64,000 bases of DNA from Saccharopolyspora hirsuta (GTDB taxonomy: Bacteria; Actinomycetota; Actinomycetes; Mycobacteriales; Pseudonocardiaceae), in the NCBI RefSeq assembly GCF_008630535.1, contig NZ_VWPH01000003.1, forward strand, positions 248,001 through 312,000, written 5' to 3'. The first letter of the stretch is position 1; the number at the start of each line of letters is the position of its first letter. Positions 1-8,493 of the stretch are shown in pieces. Made by a program: the position numbers and the translations under genes. The notes under the pieces are model-generated. The model did not search any database, was not told the origin of the DNA, and saw nothing but the letters and a program-made list of their open reading frames with translations.

Positions 1-99
1 GGCGTCGTGCGGGTTGCCGGTCAGCGCGTGGCCGTAGCGCATCAGCCCGGGCAGTGCCACCCGGACGAACTCCGCGAAGTCGTCTTCCGTCGCCGCCAT
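1..99 (-). CDS. ECF RNA polymerase sigma factor, SigE-like (5' end only)
   Basis: Only the first 33 codons lie in the window; the gene runs off the left edge. The translation contains FAEFVRVALPGLMRYGHAL followed by TGNPHDA, which matches the start of sigma-70 region 2 in the actinobacterial SigE/SigL-like ECF family, where a TGD/N-x-H-x-A motif follows the first helix. The ATG at 99 is preceded by a run of six G at a suitable distance, so the start looks sound. Sigma factors of this family direct RNA polymerase to stress or envelope promoters, but the partner anti-sigma factor is not visible here. The family call is inference from a short N-terminus. Confidence 0.6.
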   Translation of the reverse strand, partial: MAATEDDFAEFVRVALPGLMRYGHALTGNPHDA

Positions 100-302
100 A
101 TCCCCCCGGCGCGCCTGCCGCTGGTAGGCACCGGCCGCCTCGGCGGCGGTCGGCACTGCGGGCAGGTGCGCGGTCACCCGGTCCACCCCCGTCCACTTCG
201 GGTATCGCCGTGGAGAACACGCCGCAACGCACCCGGGGGTTGCCCCACCAATACCGCGATCACCCAATCGGCGCAGTGCCGTACCGATCGCGAGAAGCAA
301 CG

Positions 303-339
303 AGCCGTCGGCGCGTCGTGTCCCGACACGCCGACGGCT
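303..339. terminator. GC-rich inverted repeat between sigma gene and DUF5926 gene
   Basis: Arms AGCCGTCGGCG (303-313) and CGCCGACGGCT (329-339) match perfectly over 11 bp and enclose a 15-base loop. The repeat lies downstream of the minus-strand DUF5926 gene, just beyond the larger palindrome at 351-398. Between 100 and 302 I see no gene, only sequence expected to hold the promoter of the sigma factor gene. Confidence 0.45.
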
Positions 340-350
340 GCGGAGAACTC

Positions 351-398
351 CCGCGATTTCAATGGAAATCGGACGTCCGATTTCCATTGAAATCGCGG
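351..398. repeat. 48-bp perfect palindrome, family A dispersed repeat
   Basis: The 24 bases from 351 are the exact reverse complement of the 24 bases ending at 398. The half-site reads CCGCGATTTCAATGG then AAATCGGAC. It lies 10 bases after the stop codon of the DUF5926 gene, so it may end its transcript. Related palindromes with the same core lie at 27131-27170, 32549-32592 and, degenerate, 51618-51662. Confidence 0.8.
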
Positions 399-407
399 TG
401 GACCTGG

Positions 408-1358
408 TCAGCGGATGGTGACCTGGCGGCCGCGGAGGCCGTCGCGGGCGCGGCGCTCGGCCGCGTCGAGCGGCTGGTCGTCGAGGGAGGCGAGGGCCTC
501 CTCGAGGCGGCGGCCCAGGGCCGCGGCCGGTTCGTCCCACTCGCGGGCGTGCTTCTCCCGGTCCAGGTCCCACACCGGGACCAGGAGGCCGTGGGCGCGG
601 AAGGACCCCGCGTAGCGGCTGTCCTCGTCGAGCGCGAGCTCACCGCGGGCGGACAGGCGGGCCAGCGCGGCCAGGAGCTTCTCCTCCGGCTCCGGGCGGA
701 CCCAGCGCAGGTGCGCCTTCTCGCCCGCGTCCACCCAGTAGGCCGATTCCACACCTTCGGCGGTCAGCCGATCGGTGGGCATGATCGCCGCGTTCGCCCG
801 CTCCAGCGACAGCGCCACCTCGCCGGTCGCCTCGACGTCCTCGGGCAGCCACCAGGCGAAGTCCTCGTGCACCTCGACCTCGAGCTTGGCGTCCGGGTCC
901 AGCAGGTCCTGCAGCCGGGTCGGCACGGTGCCCGCCGGGGCGGTCTCCGGCCCCACGACCGACAGCGATTCGCCCAGCTCAGCGCCCTGCACCCACTCGA
1001 TGGCGCGGGCCAGGTCGCGGCTGATGTCCCCGGAGTGGGTCTGCACCTGCAGGCCGACGAACGACTTGTCGTCGTTGCGGCGCAGCGCCGCGGCGGCCAT
1101 CGGCAGCACCGTCGCCAGGGTGATCTCGCCCTCGCCGCGCAGCGGCAGCTTCGCCACCGCCGAGGGCACGAACTCGCGCAGCGCGATCAGCTCGCACTCC
1201 GCGGCCAGTCCCTCGAAGGGCCTGGTCACGATCACGTCGGCGGCACCACCGGCGGCGCCGTGGCAGGCCTTGTAGCGCTTGCCGGAACCGCACGGGCAGG
1301 GCTGGCGCGGCTTGATCCCGGTGTCCGCCTCGGGCTTGGGCGCGGTTCGCTTCGACAC
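408..1358 (-). CDS. DUF5926 family protein with N-terminal SEC-C zinc motif
   Basis: The 316-aa protein starts at GTG 1358 behind an AGGGGATC ribosome site. Near residues 18-35 it carries a SEC-C-type motif, QPCPCGSGKRYKACHG, the C-x-C-G-S-G-x(n)-CH zinc-binding signature also found at the C-terminus of SecA. The rest is an acidic, soluble alpha/beta region typical of the actinobacterial DUF5926 family. Annotation pipelines sometimes mislabel such proteins as a translocase subunit; there is no SecA motor domain here. Its cellular role is unknown. It follows the GDPD gene closely on the same strand (22-base gap), so co-transcription is likely, and the 48-bp palindrome at 351-398 probably ends the transcript. 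Confidence 0.75.
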   Translation of the reverse strand: MSKRTAPKPEADTGIKPRQPCPCGSGKRYKACHGAAGGAADVIVTRPFEGLAAECELIALREFVPSAVAKLPLRGEGEITLATVLPMAAAALRRNDDKSFVGLQVQTHSGDISRDLARAIEWVQGAELGESLSVVGPETAPAGTVPTRLQDLLDPDAKLEVEVHEDFAWWLPEDVEATGEVALSLERANAAIMPTDRLTAEGVESAYWVDAGEKAHLRWVRPEPEEKLLAALARLSARGELALDEDSRYAGSFRAHGLLVPVWDLDREKHAREWDEPAAALGRRLEEALASLDDQPLDAAERRARDGLRGRQVTIR

Positions 1359-1379
1359 TGCAGATCCCCTCGCTCGCGG

Positions 1380-2222
1380 TTACGTCGCCGTGACGCTACC
1401 GAACCGCGGGATGTCCGAATCAGCCAGGTGGGAGCGGGTCGCGGCGGGCGAGTTGGTGGCCAGGTACCGCACCCCGGAGCGGTCGCAGAGATCGACGTCC
1501 GCCGGGTCGTCGACGGTCCAGCAGTAGGTGTCGCGGCCGAGCGCCGCGGCGCGGGCGACGAAGCCGGGGTCCTCGCGGAGCAGGTCGATCCCGGGTCCGG
1601 CGATGTCGGCCCACGGCGGCAGCACGCCGTTGCGCCAGGAGCTGCGGAACCGGTCGAACAGCAGCACCGTCGGCACGCGCGGGGCCGCGGCGCGGAACCG
1701 GCGGACGGCGGACTGGGAGAATGACATCATCAGCACCGGCGAGTGCTCCGGGTCGGTCGGCGCGGCCAGGCCGTGCCGCGCGAGCAGCGCGACGAGCTTG
1801 TGCTCCACCAGCCCGCCGTAGCGCACCGGGTGCTTGGTCTCGACGAACAGCCGCACCGGTCGCGGGTGGTCGTGGAGGAGGCCGAGGAGCTCGTCGAGGG
1901 TCAGCACGCCGCGCTCCGGTTCGGGGCGGGTCCAGTCCACCAGGTCGTCGGCGGAGCCCGGCAGTTCGCGCTGCCAGCCGCCGAAGTCCACATCGGACAT
2001 CCCGGCGAGGGTCAGCTCGCTGACCACGCCCCGGGCGCTGGAGGTCCGGTCGATGCGCCGGTCGTGCACGCACACCAGGTGCCCGTCCCGGCTGACCCGG
2101 ATGTCGCATTCGAGTGCGTCGGCGCCCTGTTCGAGGGCCAGTTCGTAGGCACCGCGGGTGTGCTCGGCGCGGTGGGCCGACGCTCCCCGGTGCGCAACGA
2201 CGTCGGGAGTCGGCTGCCACAC
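1380..2222 (-). CDS. Glycerophosphodiester phosphodiesterase family protein
   Basis: This protein of about 280 aa belongs to the GDPD superfamily, which hydrolyses glycerophosphodiesters to glycerol-3-phosphate and an alcohol. Visible motifs are VVAHRGASAHRAEHT at the N-terminus (catalytic HRG with the E-x-T region), DALECDIRVSRDGHLV (metal-binding E and D), VCVHDRRIDRT (catalytic HD) and LFVETKHP near the middle. No signal peptide is evident, so a cytoplasmic enzyme is likely. I chose GTG 2222, giving VWQPTPDVVAHRG, because family members begin close to the HRG motif; an upstream in-frame ATG at 2273 would add 17 unconserved residues. It lies upstream of the DUF5926 gene on the same strand. 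Confidence 0.85.
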   Translation of the reverse strand: MWQPTPDVVAHRGASAHRAEHTRGAYELALEQGADALECDIRVSRDGHLVCVHDRRIDRTSSARGVVSELTLAGMSDVDFGGWQRELPGSADDLVDWTRPEPERGVLTLDELLGLLHDHPRPVRLFVETKHPVRYGGLVEHKLVALLARHGLAAPTDPEHSPVLMMSFSQSAVRRFRAAAPRVPTVLLFDRFRSSWRNGVLPPWADIAGPGIDLLREDPGFVARAAALGRDTYCWTVDDPADVDLCDRSGVRYLATNSPAATRSHLADSDIPRFGSVTAT

Positions 2223-2320
2223 GCGATCGATTATCCGGGTCGTCCAGATCCACTTCCGGCATCTGTGACGCAACGCGCGGCGCCCACCGCCCGGCGAGAT
2301 CGTTTTGCCTGATCAGGGCC

Positions 2321-2362
2321 CGTGAGCACGTTGCGGGGCTATGGCACCAGAAAGTGCTCGCG
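2321..2362. repeat. Family B dispersed hairpin repeat (imperfect copy)
   Basis: The sequence GTGAGCACGTTGCGGGG, then CTATGGCACC, then AGAAAGTGCTCGCG forms an imperfect hairpin. It is a diverged copy of the near-perfect repeat at 61163-61204 and of the copy at 34570-34611. It lies just downstream of the minus-strand DUF4328 gene, where it could end transcription. Confidence 0.55.
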
Positions 2363-2395
2363 GGCGATGAGCTGCCGAGACGTCGCTCGGAGGGA

Positions 2396-3310
2396 TCAGC
2401 GCGCGGCCGTGGTCGGGCGTTCGGCGCGCGGGACCGGCGGGCTCGCGCGGACCGCTCGGACCTGGAGGTGGTGGAGCTCGGTCGGATCCGGTTCGACCAG
2501 CAGGCGCATCACGTACTTGATCAGCAGCGCGGTGAGCACCGCCAGGAGCGTGACGAGCGCGTCGTTCAGGGTGTGCAGGACGACCCCGTCGGCGAGCGCC
2601 TGGACGGTGCCCCGGAATCCCCAGAGGATCGTGAACCAGCCGACGAGCAGCGTCGCCACCCAGGTCGCCCACCACGCCCGGACGCGCAACGTCGGGAACG
2701 GCCGCGCGCCGCGCTCGCGGTCACCTTCGGCGACCAGCACCGCGTGCTCCAGCTCGGCCACCGCCGAGCCGGGCACGAACAGGTTCAACCCCGGCACCAG
2801 CACCCCGACGACCACCTGCCAGTCGGGGCGGGCGTTGCGCACCCCGATCCGCTCGGCGGCCGCGGCACGGGCCCGCAGGCCCCAGAGCACGACCAGCACC
2901 CCGCTCAGCACGCCCAGCACCCACAGCAGGAACCCGGTGGTGGTGACCAGCGCGTCGGACACCGCCAGCGGTGCGCGCGCCAGCGCCCCGTCCCGGCTCA
3001 TCAGCAGCAGGACGTAGCGCCAGCCCTCGGCCAGGGTCGCCAGCCCGGCGACGCCCGCGGTGATCCACAGCGTCACCACCGCCGTCCCGGCCGTCGCTTC
3101 CGCGCGCGCCTCGGCGTTGACGTGCTGGTGCGCGGGGAGCGCGAGCGGCCAGCGCCACGCCAGCATCGGGAAGCCCCAGCGCGGCACCGCCGGGTAGGCG
3201 GGCGGGCCGGTGTAGCGGCGCGGCTGCTTGCGCGCCTTCGGGCGGCGCAGGCCGCCGGGCGGCGTGGCGACCCACTGCGCCGGGCGCTGCTGCCGAGGTC
3301 CGGGGGTCAC
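2396..3310 (-). CDS. DUF4328 domain-containing membrane protein
   Basis: A GTG at 3310 overlaps the stop of the rhodanese gene by 4 bases (GTGA), giving a 304-aa protein and indicating translational coupling. A much longer open frame extends upstream, but it only shadows the rhodanese gene. After a basic, proline-rich N-terminus of about 60 residues come several hydrophobic segments: one around GTAVVTLWITAGVAGLATLA, one around LLWVLGVLSGVLVVLWGL, one around VVVGVLVPGLNLFVPGSAVAE, and two more near the C-terminus. The P-x-L-N-L-x-x-P and WW motifs are typical of DUF4328. These proteins sit in the membrane; their function is unknown. Confidence 0.7.
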   Translation of the reverse strand: MTPGPRQQRPAQWVATPPGGLRRPKARKQPRRYTGPPAYPAVPRWGFPMLAWRWPLALPAHQHVNAEARAEATAGTAVVTLWITAGVAGLATLAEGWRYVLLLMSRDGALARAPLAVSDALVTTTGFLLWVLGVLSGVLVVLWGLRARAAAAERIGVRNARPDWQVVVGVLVPGLNLFVPGSAVAELEHAVLVAEGDRERGARPFPTLRVRAWWATWVATLLVGWFTILWGFRGTVQALADGVVLHTLNDALVTLLAVLTALLIKYVMRLLVEPDPTELHHLQVRAVRASPPVPRAERPTTAAR

Positions 3311-3660
3311 AGCACGTACGGCTCGCCGTCGTCGGCCACCATCGGCCGGTTGATGGCCGCCCAGCCGTTCATGCCGCGCTCGACGTTGACCGCGTCCCAA
3401 CCGTTGGCGTTGAGGTACGCGGTGACCTTCGCCGATCGGCCGCCGGACCGGCAGATCACGTAGATCTGGTCCGCCTCGGGGATCTCGTCGAGCCGCTGCA
3501 CGAGCTCGCTCATCGGGAGGTGCACGGCCTGCGGCGCGTGCCCGGCCTCCCACTCGTTGGCCTCCCGAACGTCCAGCAGCACGCTGCCCTCGGGCAGCTC
3601 GGCGGGGACCTCCTCCGGCTGCACGCCGGGAACCTGATGACCGGGAACTGGAGTAGTCAC
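3307..3660 (-). CDS. Rhodanese-like domain protein
   Basis: A single-domain rhodanese of 117 aa. The active-site loop reads VICRSGGRSAKV, with a cysteine in the C-R-x-G-x-R-S loop of the GlpE/PspE type. The N-terminal LLDVREANEWEAGHAPQAVH matches the CH2A/substrate region of the fold. Such proteins transfer sulfane sulfur from thiosulfate or persulfide carriers; the in vivo acceptor here is unknown. No export signal is seen. Its stop codon overlaps the GTG start of the DUF4328 gene, so the two form one operon. The chosen ATG gives the usual short N-terminal extension. Confidence 0.85.
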   Translation of the reverse strand: MTTPVPGHQVPGVQPEEVPAELPEGSVLLDVREANEWEAGHAPQAVHLPMSELVQRLDEIPEADQIYVICRSGGRSAKVTAYLNANGWDAVNVERGMNGWAAINRPMVADDGEPYVL

Positions 3661-3994
3661 GCCCCGAATGCTGCCACGCCGGACGTGGTGCCCGCGTGAG
3701 ACCCGTCCGGCGGATCCGCCCGCGCCGGGCGCGGGGCACCCGAGCTGCCACGTCGCCTGGCCGTGGGACTGCAGCTCGGCGTACGAGCGACACGAGGCAT
3801 CGGAGCCGTCCGGGCCGGGAAACCTCGAGAAGTGGCACCAGCGAACCGGCAGAACCGCCCTGACCAGGAAAGACGCGAGACCGTTTCGTGGTTGTTCACG
3901 CTTTCAGGCGGTCTTGCCCTCGAAATTGGCGAAGCAAGATCATCGCGTGCGAAGGTTCGCTTGCTCGATTCAGATCCGACCGAAAGGGGTTCCC

Positions 3995-4213
3995 GTGTCT
4001 CGTCTAGTCGTGCTCCGCTGGCCGAACGGCGGCGAATGGGGGCATCTGGCCGAAGTTCCGGACGAGGGCGGACTGCCCCGCTTCACCGGCTTCGTCCGGA
4101 TGACCGACCCCCGCGTGCAGGCCCTGATCACCCGCGTCGAGCCGCAGCGCGCCGACGACGACATGTGGGAAGTGCACTTCACGGCGGCCGAAACCGAACT
4201 CGTCCCCACCTGA
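3995..4213 (+). CDS. Small conserved hypothetical protein (72 aa)
   Basis: A GTG at 3995 follows a GAAAGGGG ribosome site and opens a 72-aa frame beginning VSRLVVLRWPNGGEWG and ending TAAETELVPT. The longer upstream extension in this frame has poor composition and is unlikely to be translated. The protein is acidic, soluble and without recognisable domains; the composition resembles small actinobacterial house-keeping hypotheticals. It is convergent with the ActP-type symporter gene. No function can be assigned. Confidence 0.6.
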   Translation: MSRLVVLRWPNGGEWGHLAEVPDEGGLPRFTGFVRMTDPRVQALITRVEPQRADDDMWEVHFTAAETELVPT

Positions 4214-4269
4214 ACAGCGGAGCGCCCGCCCGGCGCGAGACCGGACGGGCGCTCTCCCGAAGCGAACGA

Positions 4270-5886
4270 TCAGTGCGAGATCGCCTTCTCCGCTCCTGCT
4301 CCGGTGAGGGAGCGGACCTCCATCTCGGCGTACTTGGCCTCGTTGGTCTTGTCCTTGCTCAGGACGGTGCCGAGGTAGCCGAGCAGGAAGGACACCGGGA
4401 TCGAGATCAGACCCGGGTTCTTCAGCGGGAACAGCGCGAAGTCCAGGGACGGGAACATCGCGTCCTTGCTGCCGGAGACGGCGGGCGAGAACACGATCAG
4501 CACGATCGTGACCGCCAGACCGCCGTAGATGCTCCACAGCGCACCGGTGGTGTTGAACCGCTTCCAGAACAGCGAGTACAGCAGCGTCGGCAGGTTCGCC
4601 GAGGCCGCCACCGCGAACGCCAGCGCCACCAGGAACGCCACGTTCTGGCCGTTGGCCGCGATGCCGCCCAGGATGGACACGACGCCGATCACCACCGCGG
4701 TGATCCGGGCGACCTTGACCTCCTGGTTCTTGTCGTCGACCTTGCCCTTCTTGAGCACGTTCGCGTAGATGTCGTGCGCGAACGAGGCGGACGCGGTGAT
4801 CGTCAGACCCGCGACCACGGCCAGGATGGTGGCGAAGGCGACCGCGGCGATGAAGCCCAGCAGCAGCGGGCCGCCGATCTCCAGCGCCAGCAGCGGCGCG
4901 GCCGAGTTCACCCCGCCCGGCGCCTCCTTGATCGCGTCCGGCCCCACCAGCGCCCCCGCGCCGTAACCCAGGACCAGCGTGAACAGGTAGAACAGGCCGA
5001 TCAGCCAGATCGCCCAGACCACCGAGCGGCGGGCCTCCTTGGCGGTGGGCACGGTGTAGAAGCGCATCAGCACGTGCGGCAGACCGGCGGTGCCGAGCAC
5101 CAGGGCGATGCCGAGCGAGACGAAGTCCAGCTTGCTGGTCCCGGTCTTGCCGTACTGGGCACCGGGGTCGAGCACGGACGGCCCGGCGACCTCGGCGGCG
5201 TGGCCGAGCAGCCCGGACAGGTTGAAGCCGTACATGGCCAGCACCCACACGGTCATCACGAAGGCGCCCGCGATCAGCAGCGCGGCCTTGATGATCTGCA
5301 CCCAGGTGGTGCCCTTCATGCCGCCGACCAGCACGTACACGATCATCAGCGCGCCGACCACGGCGATGACCAGGGCCTGCCCGGTCTTGCTGGAGATGCC
5401 CAGCAGCAGCGCCACCAGACCGCCGGCACCGGCCATCTGGGCGAGCAGGTAGAAGAACGTCACGGCCAGGGTGGACAGCGACGCGGCGGTGCGCACCGGA
5501 CGTTCCTTCATCCGGAAGCTGAGCACGTCGCCCATCGTGTACTTGCCGGTGTTCCGCAGCAGCTCAGCGACCAGCAGCAGCGCCACCAGCCAGGCCACCA
5601 GGAAGCCGATCGAGTACAGGAAGCCGTCGTAGCCGTAGACCGCGATCGCCCCGGCGATGCCGAGGAAGGACGCGGCGGACAGGTAGTCGCCGGCGATGGC
5701 GATGCCGTTCTGCGGGCCGGTGAAGGCGCGGCCGCCCGCGTAGTAGTCGGCGGCGGTCTTGGTGTTCCGGCTGGCCCGGAAGACCACGACCATGGTGACC
5801 ACGACGAACAGCGCGAAGATGCCGATGTTGAGCGCGCTGTTGTTCGCGGTCTCGCCCTGGGCCAGTGGGGACAGTGCGGCGATCAC
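4270..5886 (-). CDS. Cation:acetate/monocarboxylate symporter, ActP/MctC-like (SSS family)
   Basis: This 538-aa protein has about 13 membrane segments of the sodium:solute symporter family. The conserved GDYLSAASFLG motif lies at residues 66-76, and the ADYYAGGRAFTGPQNGIA stretch before it is typical of ActP/MctC, which import acetate, pyruvate or other monocarboxylates with a cation. The sequence GLPHVLMRFYTVPTAKEARRS is also characteristic of that subgroup. Its start overlaps the end of the DUF485 gene by 4 bases (ATGA), so the two are co-translated, as in yjcH-actP of other bacteria. The substrate is inferred from family and neighbour, not proven. Confidence 0.85.
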   Translation of the reverse strand: MIAALSPLAQGETANNSALNIGIFALFVVVTMVVVFRASRNTKTAADYYAGGRAFTGPQNGIAIAGDYLSAASFLGIAGAIAVYGYDGFLYSIGFLVAWLVALLLVAELLRNTGKYTMGDVLSFRMKERPVRTAASLSTLAVTFFYLLAQMAGAGGLVALLLGISSKTGQALVIAVVGALMIVYVLVGGMKGTTWVQIIKAALLIAGAFVMTVWVLAMYGFNLSGLLGHAAEVAGPSVLDPGAQYGKTGTSKLDFVSLGIALVLGTAGLPHVLMRFYTVPTAKEARRSVVWAIWLIGLFYLFTLVLGYGAGALVGPDAIKEAPGGVNSAAPLLALEIGGPLLLGFIAAVAFATILAVVAGLTITASASFAHDIYANVLKKGKVDDKNQEVKVARITAVVIGVVSILGGIAANGQNVAFLVALAFAVAASANLPTLLYSLFWKRFNTTGALWSIYGGLAVTIVLIVFSPAVSGSKDAMFPSLDFALFPLKNPGLISIPVSFLLGYLGTVLSKDKTNEAKYAEMEVRSLTGAGAEKAISH

Positions 5887-6401
5887 TTCTGCTGGCCTCC
5901 TTCGGCGTCCGCAGCGGGTTCGTCCTTCTCCTCCGCCGGGGCGTCGTCCTTCTCGGAATCGCCCTTCTCGGCGTCGTCCTCCGGGGTTTCAGCCTTCTCG
6001 GCGTCACCCTTCTCGGACTCCGGCGCGTCCGCGTCCTTCTCGGACGTCTTCGCCTCCGCGCCCGATTCGAGGGATTCGCGGATTCCCTCCGCCACCGGGT
6101 CGAGGTTGCGGTTGGCGTAGCGGACGTACCAGGTGGTGATGGCGAAGGTGGACACGAACTGCAGCAGGCCCAGCACGAGGCCGATGTTGATGTTGCCGAC
6201 CAGCTTGATGCTCATGAAGCCGTGCGCGTAGTCGGCGAGCAGCACGTAAACCAGGTACCAGGCCAGGAACAGCGCCGAGACCGGGAAGACGAAGTTGCGC
6301 AGTTTGCGCCGCAATGCGGTGAATTCGGGGCTGCTTTGCGCAGCTGCCCAGGTTTCGGCGTCGATACCGGACCCGGACCCGACTTGGTCCGTGGTGCTCA
6401 C
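5883..6401 (-). CDS. DUF485 domain membrane protein (YjcH-like partner of ActP)
   Basis: This 172-aa protein starts at GTG 6401 behind GGGAGGG. Residues about 30-110 form the DUF485 domain with two membrane helices, including the motif SALFLAWYLVYVLLADYAHGF. The C-terminal third is an unusually long, highly charged Glu/Asp/Lys/Ala tail (ESGAEAKTSEKDADAPESE and similar repeats), probably disordered and cytoplasmic. DUF485 proteins are found next to acetate symporters and may help their assembly or activity. The 4-base overlap with the symporter gene supports a two-gene operon. A promoter is expected in the gap to its right. Confidence 0.85.
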   Translation of the reverse strand: MSTTDQVGSGSGIDAETWAAAQSSPEFTALRRKLRNFVFPVSALFLAWYLVYVLLADYAHGFMSIKLVGNINIGLVLGLLQFVSTFAITTWYVRYANRNLDPVAEGIRESLESGAEAKTSEKDADAPESEKGDAEKAETPEDDAEKGDSEKDDAPAEEKDEPAADAEGGQQK

Positions 6402-6706
6402 GGGGTCCCTCCCAGAAGAAAAAGGCCCCGCCCGGGGTGCACCGGGACGCGAGCCTGAATCGCTTTCAACGCGGGAACGCTACGTAGTTCGCCCCACCAC
6501 TGTGAAGACCCGGAGGGAGTACACAAGCTAACGATCGAGTGAAGTTGATGAAGGCCAAGTGCAGTCAGGAAACCGCAGCACAATGCCGTGATTTCACCCG
6601 TTCGGACTATTGTTTTCGATTGGTTTAGACATTCTATTACGCAAGGTGACCGAATCGCGGGCGAAAATCCGGCGAATGGACTAAACAATCCGCCAGATGA
6701 TCACGC
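6402..6706 (-). promoter_or_regulatory. Upstream region of the DUF485-actP operon with leader hairpin
   Basis: No gene is seen in these 305 bases. On the minus strand a TTCACA box is followed 18 bases later by TAGCGT, a possible promoter about 100 bases before the DUF485 start. Between it and the ribosome site, the sequence CCCCGGGCGGGGCCTTTTT forms a short GC hairpin followed by five T, resembling a terminator or attenuator in the untranslated leader. The region next to the upstream symporter gene is AT-richer than its surroundings. Confidence 0.35.
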
Positions 6707-8449
6707 TCAGCGCTGGTGCCGACCGCCGGCCTCCGGCGGCTCGACGGCCCCCGCGACCAGCTTCTCGTCCAAGAACCCCAGCCGGTCCGGGGCGTGCAGC
6801 CGCAGCATCACGCGCCCCACCCCGGGGGGCACCCGCGACCAGGTGGCCCGGCTGACCACCACCGCGACCGCGAACGCGATCGGCACCGTGACCAGCGCGG
6901 GCTGCCCGATCAACGTCGCCCACCAGGTCTCCGCGCGGCCCACGAAGTACGACAGCAGCGAGGCGATCAGCACCAGGCTGCCGCCGACCACCATGCCGCT
7001 GGCCGCGCCCGCGGCGGTGAGCCCGCGCCACCAGATCCCGAGCACCAGCACCGGGCAGAACGTCGAAGCGGCCATCGCGAACGCCAGCCCCACGCTGCGC
7101 GCGATGTCGTGGCTGTCCGCCAGCAGCGCCAGCAGCGCGGGCACCAGGCACGCGAGCGCGGCCAGCACCCGGAAGTCGACCGCGCGCCCGCGCAGCACGT
7201 CCCGCGAGGACAGCACCCCGGCCAGGCTCACCACCAGCCCCGACGAGGTGGACAGGAACGCGGCGAACGCCCCGGCCGCGGTGATCGCCGCGAGCAGCCC
7301 GCCGACCCAGTTCCCGAGCATCTCGTTCGGCAGCATCAGGACCGCCGCATCGGTCTCGCCGGTGACCAGCAGCTGCGGCGAGTACATCCGGGACAGCAGC
7401 CCGAAGACCGTCGGGAACAGGTAGAAGGCCCCGAGCATCGCCACCACGTACAGCGTGGTGCGGCGGGCCGCGGTCCCGCTCGAATTGGTGTAGAAGCGGG
7501 CCAGCACGTGCGGCAGGCCCATGGTGCCCAGGAACGTCGCGACGAGCACCGAGTACGTCTCGAGCAGCCCGACCGCCCCGTCGTGCTGCGGCCGCAACCA
7601 GGTGGCGTTGTCCGGTTCGGCGTCCGACACCACCGGCACCGCCGCCCCGGCCGGGAACCGCAGCTCGCTGCCCGCGGGCAGGGCGTGCTCGCCCGGCGGC
7701 AGGTAGACCGAGCCGTCCCGGTCGGCCAGCCACACCGGTTCGCGCACGGTCAACCGCACGTCGGTGTCGATGCTGACCGCGGTGTCGCGCGGGAAGACCG
7801 GCGGCACCGGCGCGTCCAGCGCCTGCCGCTGCGCACCGCCCAGGAACACGATGAACAGCGCGAAGGCGGGCACCGTGATCGCGAACAGCTTCACCCAGTA
7901 CTGGAACGCCTGCACCAGGGTGACCGCGCGCAGCACCCCGCTGGCCACGATGACCAGCACGATCGCCGCGACGACGAAGATCCCGGCCCAGTGCGGGAAA
8001 CCGACGATCGTGGCCAACGTCATCCCGGCGCCCTGCAGCTGCGGCACCAGGTACAACCAGCCGATCAGCACCACGAGCACGGTGCACAGCGAGCGCAGCC
8101 GCAGCGAGTCCAGCCGGGCCTCGGCGAAGTCCGGCAGCGTGTAGGCGCCCGAGCGGCGCATCGGCGCGGCGACGAACAGCATCAGCGCCAGGTACCCGGC
8201 CGCGAAGCCGATCGGGTACCACAGCGCGTCCACGCCGTCCTTCAGCACCAGACCGGCGACGCCAAGGAACGACGCGGCCGACAGGTACTCGCCGGAGATC
8301 GCCGCGGCGTTGTGCTCCTCGCGGACCTCCCGCCGCGCGGCGGAGAAGTCCGACGTGGTGCGCGCCGACCGGGATCCCCAGAGCCCGACGGCGAAGATCG
8401 CCGCGACGATCAGCGCAACGCCGACCAGGGACCAGGGATTCGAGGCCAT
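6707..8449 (-). CDS. Sodium:solute symporter (SSS family, ActP-related)
   Basis: A 580-aa permease with about 13 membrane helices. The SSS signature GEYLSAASFLG lies at residues 53-63, and TMGLPHVLARFYTN is the equivalent of the ActP loop. It differs from the neighbouring ActP-type protein by an extra hydrophilic loop of about 90 residues (roughly 205-290, from GGAQRQALDAPVPPVFP to DNATWLRPQHDG), predicted to lie outside the membrane. This loop is typical of the SSS members linked to LytTR regulators in actinobacteria. It is the third gene of a minus-strand set with a LytTR regulator and a small membrane protein, so it is probably the regulated carboxylate transporter. Confidence 0.8.
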   Translation of the reverse strand: MASNPWSLVGVALIVAAIFAVGLWGSRSARTTSDFSAARREVREEHNAAAISGEYLSAASFLGVAGLVLKDGVDALWYPIGFAAGYLALMLFVAAPMRRSGAYTLPDFAEARLDSLRLRSLCTVLVVLIGWLYLVPQLQGAGMTLATIVGFPHWAGIFVVAAIVLVIVASGVLRAVTLVQAFQYWVKLFAITVPAFALFIVFLGGAQRQALDAPVPPVFPRDTAVSIDTDVRLTVREPVWLADRDGSVYLPPGEHALPAGSELRFPAGAAVPVVSDAEPDNATWLRPQHDGAVGLLETYSVLVATFLGTMGLPHVLARFYTNSSGTAARRTTLYVVAMLGAFYLFPTVFGLLSRMYSPQLLVTGETDAAVLMLPNEMLGNWVGGLLAAITAAGAFAAFLSTSSGLVVSLAGVLSSRDVLRGRAVDFRVLAALACLVPALLALLADSHDIARSVGLAFAMAASTFCPVLVLGIWWRGLTAAGAASGMVVGGSLVLIASLLSYFVGRAETWWATLIGQPALVTVPIAFAVAVVVSRATWSRVPPGVGRVMLRLHAPDRLGFLDEKLVAGAVEPPEAGGRHQR

Positions 8450-8493
8450 CGCACCGTGCCGTCTACTCGGGGTGGGTTTCGCCGATCATGCTG

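Noticed and set aside
408..1358. Annotation as a SecA preprotein translocase subunit.
   Set aside because: Only the short SEC-C zinc motif is shared; there is no DEAD motor, Walker motif or preprotein-binding domain.
3763..6120. Long plus-strand frame across the actP region.
   Set aside because: Composition is that of an antisense shadow (runs of Gln, His, Arg) and the minus strand encodes clear ActP and DUF485 proteins.
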